From NCBI RefSeq assembly GCF_014297365.1, contig NZ_JACOQD010000001.1:620001-684000 (forward strand): a stretch of 64,000 bases of DNA, read 5' to 3'. Source of the stretch: Winogradskyella echinorum (GTDB lineage Bacteria; Bacteroidota; Bacteroidia; Flavobacteriales; Flavobacteriaceae). The translations under genes and the position numbers were made by a program. Positions 51,665 through 60,591 of the stretch are shown piece by piece (position 1 is the stretch's first letter; each line of letters opens with the position of its first letter). The notes under the pieces are model-generated. The model did no database searches and was not told the origin of the DNA. It saw only the letters and a program-made list of their open reading frames with translations.

Positions 51665-52831
51665 CTATCTTGCTAGTCTAATTCCTGAAAATTGCCAACG
51701 CATATCTGCTTGAAAAAAATTACGATACGTTGATCTACTGTGTTTTTTGGCTGTAGCTACCGAAGCACCTCGTAATACTATTTGGTTCACCATAAATTTA
51801 CCATTGTACTCCCCAAGTGCACCCTCTACTTTTGTGTAATTAGGGTATGGTAAGTAAGCGCTATTGGTCCATTCCCAAAGTTGCCCATAATTAAATTTAT
51901 TTGATGAAACTTCCCACTCAAACTCAGTAGGTAGACGCATACCTTTCCACTGTGCATATGCAAAGGCTTCATAAAACGTCATATGACAAACCGGCAAATT
52001 TCCATTTACTTCAACAAAACCATTTAATGTATAATGCATCCATTTGCCATTAACCTTATGCCAATATAAAGGTCTTTTTAAATTGTTATTCTGAACAAAC
52101 TCCCAGCCATCAGCATGCCATAAATTAAAATTTTGATATCCACCAGCTTCTATAAATTCTATAAACTCTGCATTAGTTACCAAACGGTTAGAAATCTCAA
52201 AATCATGCAAATAAACTTTATGTCTTCCTAATTCGTTATCAAAACAAAAATCATCTGCATTATGTCCGATATGATAAATTCCTTCTTCAATTTTTAAAAA
52301 TTCTTGTTCCCTATTTTCGTACTGTAACTGTACGTTGTAATCTAAAACAGGAAATGAAGGTTGATTACCAAAAATGTATTTTATATCATAGATTAATAAT
52401 TCTTGATGTTGCTGCTCATGATGCAACCCTATTTCTATAACATCTGAAATTTCATCAGAAATTCCTTCTTCAATAAACTCCGCGAGATGATTATTTACAT
52501 ATGTTCTATAACGCAGTACATCCTCTAAAGTTGGACGTGTCATATTCCCTCGATTTGCTCGTATTACACGTTCACCTACATTGTTGTAATAACTATTAAA
52601 ATAATAGGCATAGTCATTATTAAATACGCTATAATTAGATTTATAGTTCGATAAAACAAATTGCTCAAAAAACCAAGTTGTGTGAGCCAAGTGCCATTTT
52701 GGAGGAGATACAAATACTGCTGGCTGTATGGAAACATCTTCGGGCTTTAGAGATTTACAAATTAACTCTGTTTGATGTCTAACTTCTAAAAAATGATTTC
52801 GGGTAATGGATTTAACTGTATTGGGTCGCAC
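51665..52831 (-). CDS. egtB: Ergothioneine biosynthesis protein EgtB
   Basis: EgtB is a non-haem iron sulfoxide synthase that links hercynine to a thiol (gamma-glutamyl-cysteine or cysteine). The N-terminal DinB domain supplies the iron histidines: HLAHTTWFFE and HHEQQHQELL. The C-terminal sulfatase-modifying-factor (FGE) domain has VTNAEFIEFIEAGGY, VCHMTFYEAFAYAQWKGMRLPTEFEWE and the ending QFSGIRLAR. Length 388 fits. No egtA, egtC or egtE adjoins, which may mean a cysteine-using variant as in some anaerobes, or genes elsewhere. Confidence 0.92.
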   Translation of the reverse strand: MRPNTVKSITRNHFLEVRHQTELICKSLKPEDVSIQPAVFVSPPKWHLAHTTWFFEQFVLSNYKSNYSVFNNDYAYYFNSYYNNVGERVIRANRGNMTRPTLEDVLRYRTYVNNHLAEFIEEGISDEISDVIEIGLHHEQQHQELLIYDIKYIFGNQPSFPVLDYNVQLQYENREQEFLKIEEGIYHIGHNADDFCFDNELGRHKVYLHDFEISNRLVTNAEFIEFIEAGGYQNFNLWHADGWEFVQNNNLKRPLYWHKVNGKWMHYTLNGFVEVNGNLPVCHMTFYEAFAYAQWKGMRLPTEFEWEVSSNKFNYGQLWEWTNSAYLPYPNYTKVEGALGEYNGKFMVNQIVLRGASVATAKKHSRSTYRNFFQADMRWQFSGIRLAR

Positions 52832-52833
52832 TA

Positions 52834-54054
52834 TTAATCTTGAATTATATTGGTTTCAAAAATGACTTCACTGGCAATTGTTTTATGAACAGGACATCGC
52901 GAAGAAATTTCTTTTAATCGTTCTTTTTGGGTAGCATCTAAGTTACCTACAAATTTTAGCTTTTTACTAATATGGTCTAAATATTTAGGTTTATCTACAA
53001 CCAATTGTAAATCGTCACTATGCTTTTTAGAGTGAGATATATAGACAAATACTTCTTGTAGATCCCATTTTTTTCGTTCAGCATACATTTTTAAGGTCAT
53101 TACTGTACAGGCTGCCAATGCCGCATTTAAGTATTCATACGGAGATGGCCCAAAATCGCTTCCTCCAACACTTGCTGGTTCGTCAGCAATTAATGAATGA
53201 TTCTTCGTTTGTATTGAAGTCGTAAAATTATCTTCAATTATATTTAAATGACCAACCAGTTGTTCACCTTCTGTACTTAACATAACATTTTCAATTTTTG
53301 GAAAATAACGTTTTGCCCAAGTACCAATAATTTCTCCTACGTAAATGCTATCTTTTTCATCATTTAATAAATGATCTGCATTATCTAAAGTCACAAAACT
53401 TTTAGGATGACGAGCGTTATGGTATAGTTGTTCTGCATTCTCTATACCTACGATTTTATCGAATGGAGAATGCAAGATTAATAAAGGCTTTCGTAAACTT
53501 TTTACAGTAGCAGGTAAATCGGTTTTGTCAAATTCTTCAACAAAATCTTGGTTAATAACAAATGGTCTTCCACCTATATTAACTTCTACATTTCCTTTAT
53601 CTTTTTGATCTATTTGATGCGAAAACAAATGCTTTACATGACCTACTGTTGAAGGTGCACCAACAGTTGCCACAGCCTTAACAGCATCTATTAGAGCAGC
53701 TGCAGATAGTACTGCTGCACCACCTAAGGAATGACCAACTAATAATCCTGGCGCCTCATAATTCTGTGTTATATAAGCATGTACGTCTAACAAATCTTCT
53801 ACATTGGCCGAAAAGTGACTATCAGCAAATTCTCCTTCACTTCTCCCTAAACCAGTAAAATCAAACCGAACAACTGCAAATCCATCTTGAGTTAACGACC
53901 TACTTATATTTTTTACCGCTTTTAAATTACTACTGCATGTAAAACAATGGGCAAAAATGGCGTAGTAGTTTGGTTTTTGGTTTGCAGGAAGTTCTAACGA
54001 AGCATTTAACGTTAATCCTTTTCTGTTTGCTATTTTTAGTTTTGCACTTTTCAT
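52834..54054 (-). CDS. Fusion of alpha/beta hydrolase and OsmC domain
   Basis: A 406-residue two-domain protein. The N-terminal alpha/beta hydrolase has [21 protein letters not shown] and the GHSLGG nucleophile elbow (about residues 107-112), with His in DNADHLL. The C-terminal OsmC/Ohr-like domain (about 275-406) has [17 protein letters not shown] and RCPVHKTIA, whose two cysteines reduce peroxides. The fused form suggests hydrolysis of peroxidised esters followed by thiol reduction; that is inference. Gaps of 2-4 bp to both neighbours. Confidence 0.9.
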   Translation of the reverse strand: MKSAKLKIANRKGLTLNASLELPANQKPNYYAIFAHCFTCSSNLKAVKNISRSLTQDGFAVVRFDFTGLGRSEGEFADSHFSANVEDLLDVHAYITQNYEAPGLLVGHSLGGAAVLSAAALIDAVKAVATVGAPSTVGHVKHLFSHQIDQKDKGNVEVNIGGRPFVINQDFVEEFDKTDLPATVKSLRKPLLILHSPFDKIVGIENAEQLYHNARHPKSFVTLDNADHLLNDEKDSIYVGEIIGTWAKRYFPKIENVMLSTEGEQLVGHLNIIEDNFTTSIQTKNHSLIADEPASVGGSDFGPSPYEYLNAALAACTVMTLKMYAERKKWDLQEVFVYISHSKKHSDDLQLVVDKPKYLDHISKKLKFVGNLDATQKERLKEISSRCPVHKTIASEVIFETNIIQD

Positions 54055-54057
54055 ATT

Positions 54058-54339
54058 TTAGTCTTCAATGATAACACCTCTCCAAAAAGAGACTCTATTT
54101 TTAATACCCTTTGCTAAATCTGAAACCTCTGGATAAAACCATGCTGCATCTACGTTTTCTTTTCCATCTACTGTGATCGTATAATAAGACGCTGTACCTT
54201 TCCAAGGACAAACCGTATGTGTTTCGCTTGGTTTAAAAAATTCTTTGTTTATACTATCATGCGGAAAATAATGATTGTTTTCAATGACAATAGTATCTCT
54301 GCTTTCTGCAATAATTTTATGGTTCCAAATTGCTTTCAT
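54058..54339 (-). CDS. DUF427 protein
   Basis: A 93-residue protein matching DUF427: MKAIWNHKIIAESRDT, NHYFPHDSI and VCPWKGTASYYTITVDGK followed by AAWFYPE. The conserved Cys-Pro-Trp-Lys and Tyr-Tyr residues suggest a ligand pocket; function unknown. Inside the redox operon between flavodoxin and hydrolase-OsmC genes. Confidence 0.9.
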   Translation of the reverse strand: MKAIWNHKIIAESRDTIVIENNHYFPHDSINKEFFKPSETHTVCPWKGTASYYTITVDGKENVDAAWFYPEVSDLAKGIKNRVSFWRGVIIED

Positions 54340-54350
54340 ATCTAAATTTT

Positions 54351-55076
54351 CTATCTGTATTCTGGATTTTCAAATGACCATTGCGACCCGTTATCCCAAG
54401 CTTTTCGAGAATTACCATAGTTACTATAACCCTTATTTTCTTTCAATAATTTTGCTAAGTGTAATAGATTATATGTCATAAAGGTTGTATTTCTATTTGT
54501 GAATTCTGAATCAAACCCAACTGGCGGATTAACTGTTTCTCCTTTCCACTCTTTATCACCATAACTTGGTCCTGGACCTACTTCTCCTATCCAACCACAA
54601 TCAGCTTGAGGTGGAATGGAGTATCCAACATGTTGCAGCGCATATAAAATACCCATTGCACAGTGCTTAACACCATCTTCATTACCTGTTACCATGCATC
54701 CACCAACTTTACCGTAATATATATACTGACCTTTTTCATTGGTTTCACCACTCATTGCGTAAAGACGTTCTATTAGTTTTTGCGCTTCAGATGATTTTTC
54801 TCCTAGCCATATTGGTGTCCCTATTATTAAAACATCTGCTTCGGTTACTTTTTTATAAAGACTTGGCCACTCGTCTTTATCCCAACCATGTTCTTTCATA
54901 TCTGGATATACTCCTGGTGCTATATTATGATCTATAGGTCTAACCATATCAAAAGAGACATTCTCCTTTGTTAAAATTTTTTGTGAAACCTCCATTAAAG
55001 TTTCGGTATGGCTCACTGCAGGTGATTTTTTTAAGGTACAGTTGACATATAATACTTTTAGTTTTGAAAAATCCAT
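54351..55076 (-). CDS. Flavodoxin-fold NAD(P)H oxidoreductase
   Basis: A 241-residue flavoprotein. The FMN phosphate loop is VNCTLKKSPAVSHTETL, the second loop IIGTPIWLGEKSSEAQKL, the third GCMVTGNEDGVKHCAMG. Resembles NADPH-dependent FMN reductase/WrbA-like proteins with an extended C-terminus. Probably supplies electrons in oxidative-stress defence with the genes around it. Confidence 0.85.
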   Translation of the reverse strand: MDFSKLKVLYVNCTLKKSPAVSHTETLMEVSQKILTKENVSFDMVRPIDHNIAPGVYPDMKEHGWDKDEWPSLYKKVTEADVLIIGTPIWLGEKSSEAQKLIERLYAMSGETNEKGQYIYYGKVGGCMVTGNEDGVKHCAMGILYALQHVGYSIPPQADCGWIGEVGPGPSYGDKEWKGETVNPPVGFDSEFTNRNTTFMTYNLLHLAKLLKENKGYSNYGNSRKAWDNGSQWSFENPEYR

Positions 55077-55099
55077 TGGTTATTTTTTTAAGTTAAAAA

Positions 55100-56662
55100 T
55101 TAAGAACTACAAGACAACATTGAGCATCCTACTTTATGTCTTGCCCATTCTGGTCGTTTTGCATACCATTTTTCAAATTTTGGCTGTTCAGAATATGGTT
55201 TTTTTAGAAGTTGAAATAATTCATCAACCAAACTATAATCTCCTTCATCAGCCTTATCGATAGCTAGCTGAGCCATATAATTTCTTAGCACATATTTAGG
55301 ATTTACCAAATTCATTTTTTGTTTTCTATCCATATCAGACAAGTTCTCTTTCATTAGCCTACGATGATAAGCTTTAAACCAAGAATTCCATTGCTCTATA
55401 ACTATATCTTTTAACTCATTTGGTTGATAAAAGGCTTTAGCTATAATACTTATACCATTTTCTGAATTCTTAATATTAAAATTTGCCAATTCTCTAAAGA
55501 AAATAGTCATATCAGTTTCCGTGAGCAATAAACAATCTTCTAAATCTGTCATAAGCTTTAAATCGTTATTATCTTTTAGATGCAACCCTATTTTAGAACG
55601 CATCATATCTAGTGATTTCTCTTCGAAATCTTTTTGATATCGATTTAATATGGTTTCAAAAGGTTCAGCCTCTTCCACCAAAGCATACAGTGCATTGGCT
55701 AATTGCAGTAAGTTCCAAAGTCCAATATTGGGCTGATTGCCAAAACGATAGCGTTTATTTTGCCTGTCGGTTGTATTAGGGGTCCAGCCAAAATCAAAAC
55801 CCTCTAACCATCCATAAGGTCCATAATCAATAGTTAAACCGAGTATGGACATGTTATCTGTATTCATAACACCATGTACAAAACCAACGCGCTGCCAATG
55901 GATAATCATATCTAAAGTTCGATTAGCAACAGTTTCAAAAAACTTTATATAGGTTTCCTTTGAAGGCTTTCCAAGTTCTGGATAAAAGTATTTTATAGTA
56001 TAATCTGTTAGCTTTTTTAAATTATCTAAATCTTTTCGTGCTGCAAATAATTCAAAATTACCAAAGCGAATAAAGGTTGGTGCAACTCTAGCAACAATAG
56101 CTCCTTTTTCGTAATCTGCATTGCCATCGTATAGCATATCTCTCAGCACATCGTCACCAGATAACATTAAACTCAAAGCTCTTGTAGTTGGCACGCCCAA
56201 GTGAAACATGGCTTCGCTACATAGATATTCTCTAATCGATGAGCGCAAAACCGCTAAACCATCTCCTTGTCTAGAATAAGGTGTTTCACCTGAGCCTTTG
56301 AGCTGAACTGCCCATCTTTTATTGTTTTCTAAAACTTCAAATAAATTAATTGCTCTTCCGTCACCTAACTGTCCTGCCCAATTACCAAATTGATGACCTG
56401 CATAAGCCATAGCATAAGGCTTTGTTTTAGGATATACTTTACTACCAGAAAACACGCTTAAAAATTCTTTAGAATTAATCTCACTTTCATCTAAACCAAT
56501 GGTATTTGCCATTTCCTTTGAGACATGAATTATCTTTGGTTTTGTAGGTGTTTTAGGATTAACATAAGAATGGGTTGCCTCAAATACCTGACGTCTGGCA
56601 TTAGTTGTGTTGGAATCTGAAGGTAATACTTTATTAAAAGTATCTGATATTTGTAATTTCAT
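55100..56662 (-). CDS. selO: SelO-type protein adenylyltransferase
   Basis: SelO is a pseudokinase-fold enzyme that transfers AMP to Ser/Thr/Tyr of target proteins during oxidative stress. The 520-residue protein has GHQFGNWAGQLGDGRAI, QLKGSGETPYSRQGDGLAVLRS, the metal motif NTDNMSILGLTIDYGPYGWLE and LRNYMAQLAIDKA. The C-terminus CSMLSCSS retains the Cys that in eukaryotic SelO is near the selenocysteine position. First gene of a six-gene redox operon; divergent from the HD-PycTM gene. Confidence 0.93.
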   Translation of the reverse strand: MKLQISDTFNKVLPSDSNTTNARRQVFEATHSYVNPKTPTKPKIIHVSKEMANTIGLDESEINSKEFLSVFSGSKVYPKTKPYAMAYAGHQFGNWAGQLGDGRAINLFEVLENNKRWAVQLKGSGETPYSRQGDGLAVLRSSIREYLCSEAMFHLGVPTTRALSLMLSGDDVLRDMLYDGNADYEKGAIVARVAPTFIRFGNFELFAARKDLDNLKKLTDYTIKYFYPELGKPSKETYIKFFETVANRTLDMIIHWQRVGFVHGVMNTDNMSILGLTIDYGPYGWLEGFDFGWTPNTTDRQNKRYRFGNQPNIGLWNLLQLANALYALVEEAEPFETILNRYQKDFEEKSLDMMRSKIGLHLKDNNDLKLMTDLEDCLLLTETDMTIFFRELANFNIKNSENGISIIAKAFYQPNELKDIVIEQWNSWFKAYHRRLMKENLSDMDRKQKMNLVNPKYVLRNYMAQLAIDKADEGDYSLVDELFQLLKKPYSEQPKFEKWYAKRPEWARHKVGCSMLSCSS

Positions 56663-56704
56663 ATAATGAAATAAGTGGTTCTAGTCTCTGAAATGTTGTT
56701 ATCA

Positions 56705-56747
56705 CTTTGTCGACAAAGACTTATAAATATTACAACTTGTCGACTTT
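56705..56747. promoter_or_regulatory. Twin TTGTCGAC sites between divergent selO and HD-PycTM genes
   Basis: CTTTGTCGACAAAG (56705-56718) is a perfect 14-bp palindrome. The core TTGTCGAC recurs at 56737-56744, exactly 30 bp (about three helical turns) from the first core at 56707-56714. GTCGAC is rare in such AT-rich DNA. Placement in the 182-bp divergent gap suits an operator for a dimeric regulator; the regulator is unknown. Confidence 0.45.
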
Positions 56748-56844
56748 ATAAAAATACAACTTCAATATTTGTCTTTATAACAATAGAATGTTAAGTCTTG
56801 TATTTTTCGTAATTTAGACCTAATTATAAAATATAAAAACATCT

Positions 56845-58116
56845 ATGTCAAAGTCTCTAATTGAAGAAACACAAGAGTTTGTTTTCGACCTCTTAAAAGA
56901 AGAGCTTCCTAATACTTTTATTTATCATAATTACACACATACAGAACGGGTATTAAAAAGCACTAGAGAAATCATAGAAAACTCAGATCTTACAGAAAAA
57001 GAAGCCGAAATATTAGAACTCACGGCATTATTACACGATATAGGTTATGTAAAAGGATGTGATAATCATGAGGAGGAAAGTGTAAAATTAGCTACTGAAT
57101 TTCTAAATAAAAAAGAAGTTGACAAAGACATAATTAAGTCTGTAATGGATTGTATTATGGCTACAAAATTTGATGCAAAGCCAAATAATCAATTGGAAAG
57201 AATAATTAGAGATGCAGATGCATCTCATTTTGGCAAGAAGTATTTTAATGAGGCGAGCGAATTTTTAAGAAAAGAATTAGAGCTACAAGGAAGAAAAACT
57301 TTTTCTCCTACTGAATGGAGAACTGAAAATATTGAGGTACTAACGAAGAAACATCAGTTTTATACAGATTATGCTTTAAAAAATTGGCAACCTAGAAAAG
57401 AAAAAAACTTAGCCAAATTAATGAACAACAAGAAAAAGAAGAAAAAGAAACTCGACATTGAAAAAATAAAGGCCAAATACAAGGCACAGTATAAGAATGA
57501 AAGTCCGGAGCGTGGTGTACAAACATTTTATAGAGTAGCACTAAGAAACCATATAAAATTAAGTGACATTGCCGATACAAAGGCAAACATATTGTTATCC
57601 GTAAATGCTATTATTATTTCGGTGGTTTTAGCTAACTTAATCTCTAAACTAGATACTAACCCTTATTTAACTTGGCCAACGGTAATCTTCACCTTGTTTT
57701 GTGTTATTTCAATGATTCTTTCAATTATAGCAACACGACCAAATGTAACTAGCGGTGAATTCACTAAGGAGGATGTTAAAAACCAAAAGGTGAATTTAAG
57801 CTTTTTTGGTAATTTTCATAAAATGGAATTAGATGAATTTGAATGGGCAATTAAAGAATTAGTACAAGACAAAGATTACATTTATAAAGCGCTTACCAAG
57901 GACTTATATTTTCTTGGAAAGGTGTTAGAACGCAAGTATAGGCTATTACGAATCACTTATACAGTATTTATGATTGGTATAATAATATCTTTAATATCTT
58001 TTGGAATAGCGGTTAAAAACAACCCTGGTATTGAAATACAAGATGTATTACCAAACACGGATCAAACCTCTTATAACTTAGAACAGCAAAATTTCGATGA
58101 AAATTTTAAGATTTAA
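56845..58116 (+). CDS. HD-domain protein fused to a Pycsar effector transmembrane domain (PycTM)
   Basis: A 423-residue protein. Residues about 1-150 form an HD phosphohydrolase domain: YTHTERV (His32), ALLHDIGY (His64-Asp65), HEEES and RDADASHFG. A lysine-rich linker (NNKKKKKKK, about residue 194) precedes a membrane effector domain: SDIADTKANILLSVNAIIISVVLANLI, WPTVIFTLFCVISMILSIIA and ITYTVFMIGIIISLISF, as in PycTM effectors, which permeabilise membranes after cyclic CMP or UMP signals. No cyclase gene is in view. The HD domain may degrade the nucleotide. Overlaps the end of the convergent GAF gene by 11 bp. Confidence 0.85.
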   Translation: MSKSLIEETQEFVFDLLKEELPNTFIYHNYTHTERVLKSTREIIENSDLTEKEAEILELTALLHDIGYVKGCDNHEEESVKLATEFLNKKEVDKDIIKSVMDCIMATKFDAKPNNQLERIIRDADASHFGKKYFNEASEFLRKELELQGRKTFSPTEWRTENIEVLTKKHQFYTDYALKNWQPRKEKNLAKLMNNKKKKKKKLDIEKIKAKYKAQYKNESPERGVQTFYRVALRNHIKLSDIADTKANILLSVNAIIISVVLANLISKLDTNPYLTWPTVIFTLFCVISMILSIIATRPNVTSGEFTKEDVKNQKVNLSFFGNFHKMELDEFEWAIKELVQDKDYIYKALTKDLYFLGKVLERKYRLLRITYTVFMIGIIISLISFGIAVKNNPGIEIQDVLPNTDQTSYNLEQQNFDENFKI

Positions 58117-60484
58117 TAGTCTCCATTAAATCATCATAGGTATAGAAATTTTTATCATCGTTACTTTCGTGATAAAGTATGCTTGCGCGTAAAGCTTTTA
58201 AACCAGTTACACCTTGTAAATCTTCTAGTTCTAAATATTCTAAATCGGTATTTAAAACTTTTTTAGATTGTAAAAATTTAATATACCTAGTATACTCTAT
58301 TTCGTCTTCTTTTTGCGAATACACAATAGTCAGTTTTCCTTTTTGAGTAATACGCTCTTCGGTACCCTTAATGTAAGCTTTATCCACACGTTTTTTTACA
58401 ACTTCGTAACGTGCGTTATAGGTTCCATCTACATCAAAACGTTTTTCATCCATTCTAAATCGTATTGATAAAGGCTGATTAAAAACTAAAATCATAGATG
58501 CAACATCTAAGGCTATTGGATACTCATTCTGATTTTGATAGTATTCATTCTCCATCTCGCACATAACTTGTAACTGCCATAATCGTAAATTATAGAGGTA
58601 AATCATATTAAAGCTATCTTGCTTTGTTATAGATTCACCTATATACATATTATGTTCAACACCATCGGTCTTAAAACGTTCAAAGAAATGAGGATACATT
58701 TGTTGCGCTTCAACTTGCTTCTCATCTAGCAAGGAGGACATATTTGTGTTAATTAACTTAACTGTATCATCATAATGCTTTCTATAGAAATAAATAACAT
58801 TTAAATCTGTATCTATTTTACTAAAATAATCTTCCACATCGGCTTTCACAGATGGCTGAGTTTCTCCAATAAGCTCTAGAATTGGCTTAACCTCTTCTTT
58901 TAAAAAAGTAGTTATTCCATGCTCACTATCTACTTTAAAATTATCTTTTAACCCAGAACTGAACTCTAAGACCTGATACTTAATCTGCTCAAAAATAGGT
59001 AAGTTTTTCTCTTCTATAGTTTGTTCTAATATTTTCTCAACCAATGAAAGTTGTAGAGCTATATCCTTTTGAGTTGCCAAATTTCTGGCACTCGATGATC
59101 CTTTTACATCTATTTGTCCGAATAAAGGATAAACATTATCAAATGCTATTTTTTTGAATGTTGGTTTTTCACCGGTACTCATTTCGGTTTTGATGTAATT
59201 TCTTGCTTCTTGAACAAATCTCCAATGTACACTAGAGTGAATAGAAGTGCATTCTTTTTGTATTACTGCCTCAATTAAATTTTCTTCTTCATTTTTTGAG
59301 CGTTCTACAGCAGATACGATAAATGGCATGACATCTGCCAATTTATTTGCATTAATACTATTTAAAACTTTTGGCTTTTTTGAGACAATCTCTAGTATTC
59401 CCATTAAGCCATCATCATTTGCTATTGGTGCAAAAATAGCACTCTTATAACCTTGCTCATGCAACACATCTACATGTGGAGCTTTACATTCGGAAAGTTT
59501 AAATGATCTATCTACATCAGAAACTGAAAAATACTTATGCTCATTTAACAATCTATTGTACGACCATTCGCATAAGGCATCATGGCAATATTTACTTTCT
59601 AAATCATTAAGTAAAAAACTATTCATTCCTACTCCGTAAACACGTTCAAAAGTATTTTCTTGATGGTTATATATTGAAAATCCTACTTCTATATTTTTTA
59701 AACCAAATAAAGACCGAAAGATGTCATAGAAGCTTTTCATAAAGCTTTCATCTTTGCGCTTATCCTCACCTATTAAAGACGATTTAATATTTGAAATGGA
59801 TTGATCGTCAGTAACATCAAAAATATTTGAAATCACAAAACCTTTAAACTCATAACTATTTGGAGGAAATTTTTCTTTCCACAAGTCAATATTCTCAAAA
59901 TTATCTAATAATTCGTCGTAATCTTCTTGCGTAATTTTTGGCGTATTTTTCTTTGGATAAATTTCTGTAAAATCTGCATTGTAGAGAATTTTATAATAGC
60001 GTGTTATCCCTTTTGCATCTGGAATTTCGTAAAAAAACGGTCGCTTAAAATTAAGATTATAACCATAGTAAAAATCCAAAATTATAGTACATGCTATAAT
60101 GTAAGTTTGATCTTCTGGTAAATTCTTCATTTGCAACTCAAAATCATCACCTGCAGTTTTTAGTATAGATCTAAACCGTTCTGAAGAATTAAAAATAAAA
60201 TTATGGAAGGGTATTGAAGCCGTCTTAATTTCATTTTTAGTTAATATAGGACTAAATGAATCTTGAAGAATACCTTCTATCTCTTTTTCGTAAGTTTTAA
60301 ACAAATCATAATTGCTAAAACCATCTCTTAGTATTGGATTTTTCTCAGCAATCTCAAGAACACGACGTGCATTAGCCGCTATAAAATCATTATCTGCACG
60401 AATTAAACTTTCGTACTGATTTAAGAGCTTGTTAAAACTTACTTTTAGAACAAATGGGGATTCTATGTTATCGTTTATGTCCAA
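58106..60484 (-). CDS. Large GAF-domain protein
   Basis: A 792-residue cytosolic protein. A GAF domain is visible at about 258-405 (KNIEVGFSIYNHQENTFERVYGVG ... EQGYKSAIFAPIANDDGLMGILEIVSKKPKVL). The rest, including long N-terminal and C-terminal helical regions, is not recognised. GAF domains bind cyclic nucleotides, haem or other small ligands. The gene converges on the HD-PycTM gene. An exact -7 box lies 23 bp upstream. Confidence 0.72.
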   Translation of the reverse strand: MDINDNIESPFVLKVSFNKLLNQYESLIRADNDFIAANARRVLEIAEKNPILRDGFSNYDLFKTYEKEIEGILQDSFSPILTKNEIKTASIPFHNFIFNSSERFRSILKTAGDDFELQMKNLPEDQTYIIACTIILDFYYGYNLNFKRPFFYEIPDAKGITRYYKILYNADFTEIYPKKNTPKITQEDYDELLDNFENIDLWKEKFPPNSYEFKGFVISNIFDVTDDQSISNIKSSLIGEDKRKDESFMKSFYDIFRSLFGLKNIEVGFSIYNHQENTFERVYGVGMNSFLLNDLESKYCHDALCEWSYNRLLNEHKYFSVSDVDRSFKLSECKAPHVDVLHEQGYKSAIFAPIANDDGLMGILEIVSKKPKVLNSINANKLADVMPFIVSAVERSKNEEENLIEAVIQKECTSIHSSVHWRFVQEARNYIKTEMSTGEKPTFKKIAFDNVYPLFGQIDVKGSSSARNLATQKDIALQLSLVEKILEQTIEEKNLPIFEQIKYQVLEFSSGLKDNFKVDSEHGITTFLKEEVKPILELIGETQPSVKADVEDYFSKIDTDLNVIYFYRKHYDDTVKLINTNMSSLLDEKQVEAQQMYPHFFERFKTDGVEHNMYIGESITKQDSFNMIYLYNLRLWQLQVMCEMENEYYQNQNEYPIALDVASMILVFNQPLSIRFRMDEKRFDVDGTYNARYEVVKKRVDKAYIKGTEERITQKGKLTIVYSQKEDEIEYTRYIKFLQSKKVLNTDLEYLELEDLQGVTGLKALRASILYHESNDDKNFYTYDDLMETIKS

Positions 60485-60506
60485 TATGATTAGCTTGAGT
60501 ATTCTG

Positions 60507-60514
60507 CAAAGTTA
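60507..60514 (-). promoter_or_regulatory. -7 promoter box (TAACTTTG) of the GAF gene
   Basis: Minus-strand TAACTTTG is an exact TAnnTTTG; leader about 15-20 nt. No -33 TTG at the expected distance. Confidence 0.35.
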
Positions 60515-60591
60515 CAAATATTACGCTTAGTCGCATTTATATAGACTAACTAACATCTTGCTTTGTTACAAGCCAAACTGTTAAAAAAGAA

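Noticed and set aside
57420-57450. Possible frameshift at the A-rich poly-lysine stretch of the HD-PycTM gene
   Set aside because: The frame is continuous on both sides, with recognisable domains before and after, so no frameshift is needed; slippage remains only a theoretical option.
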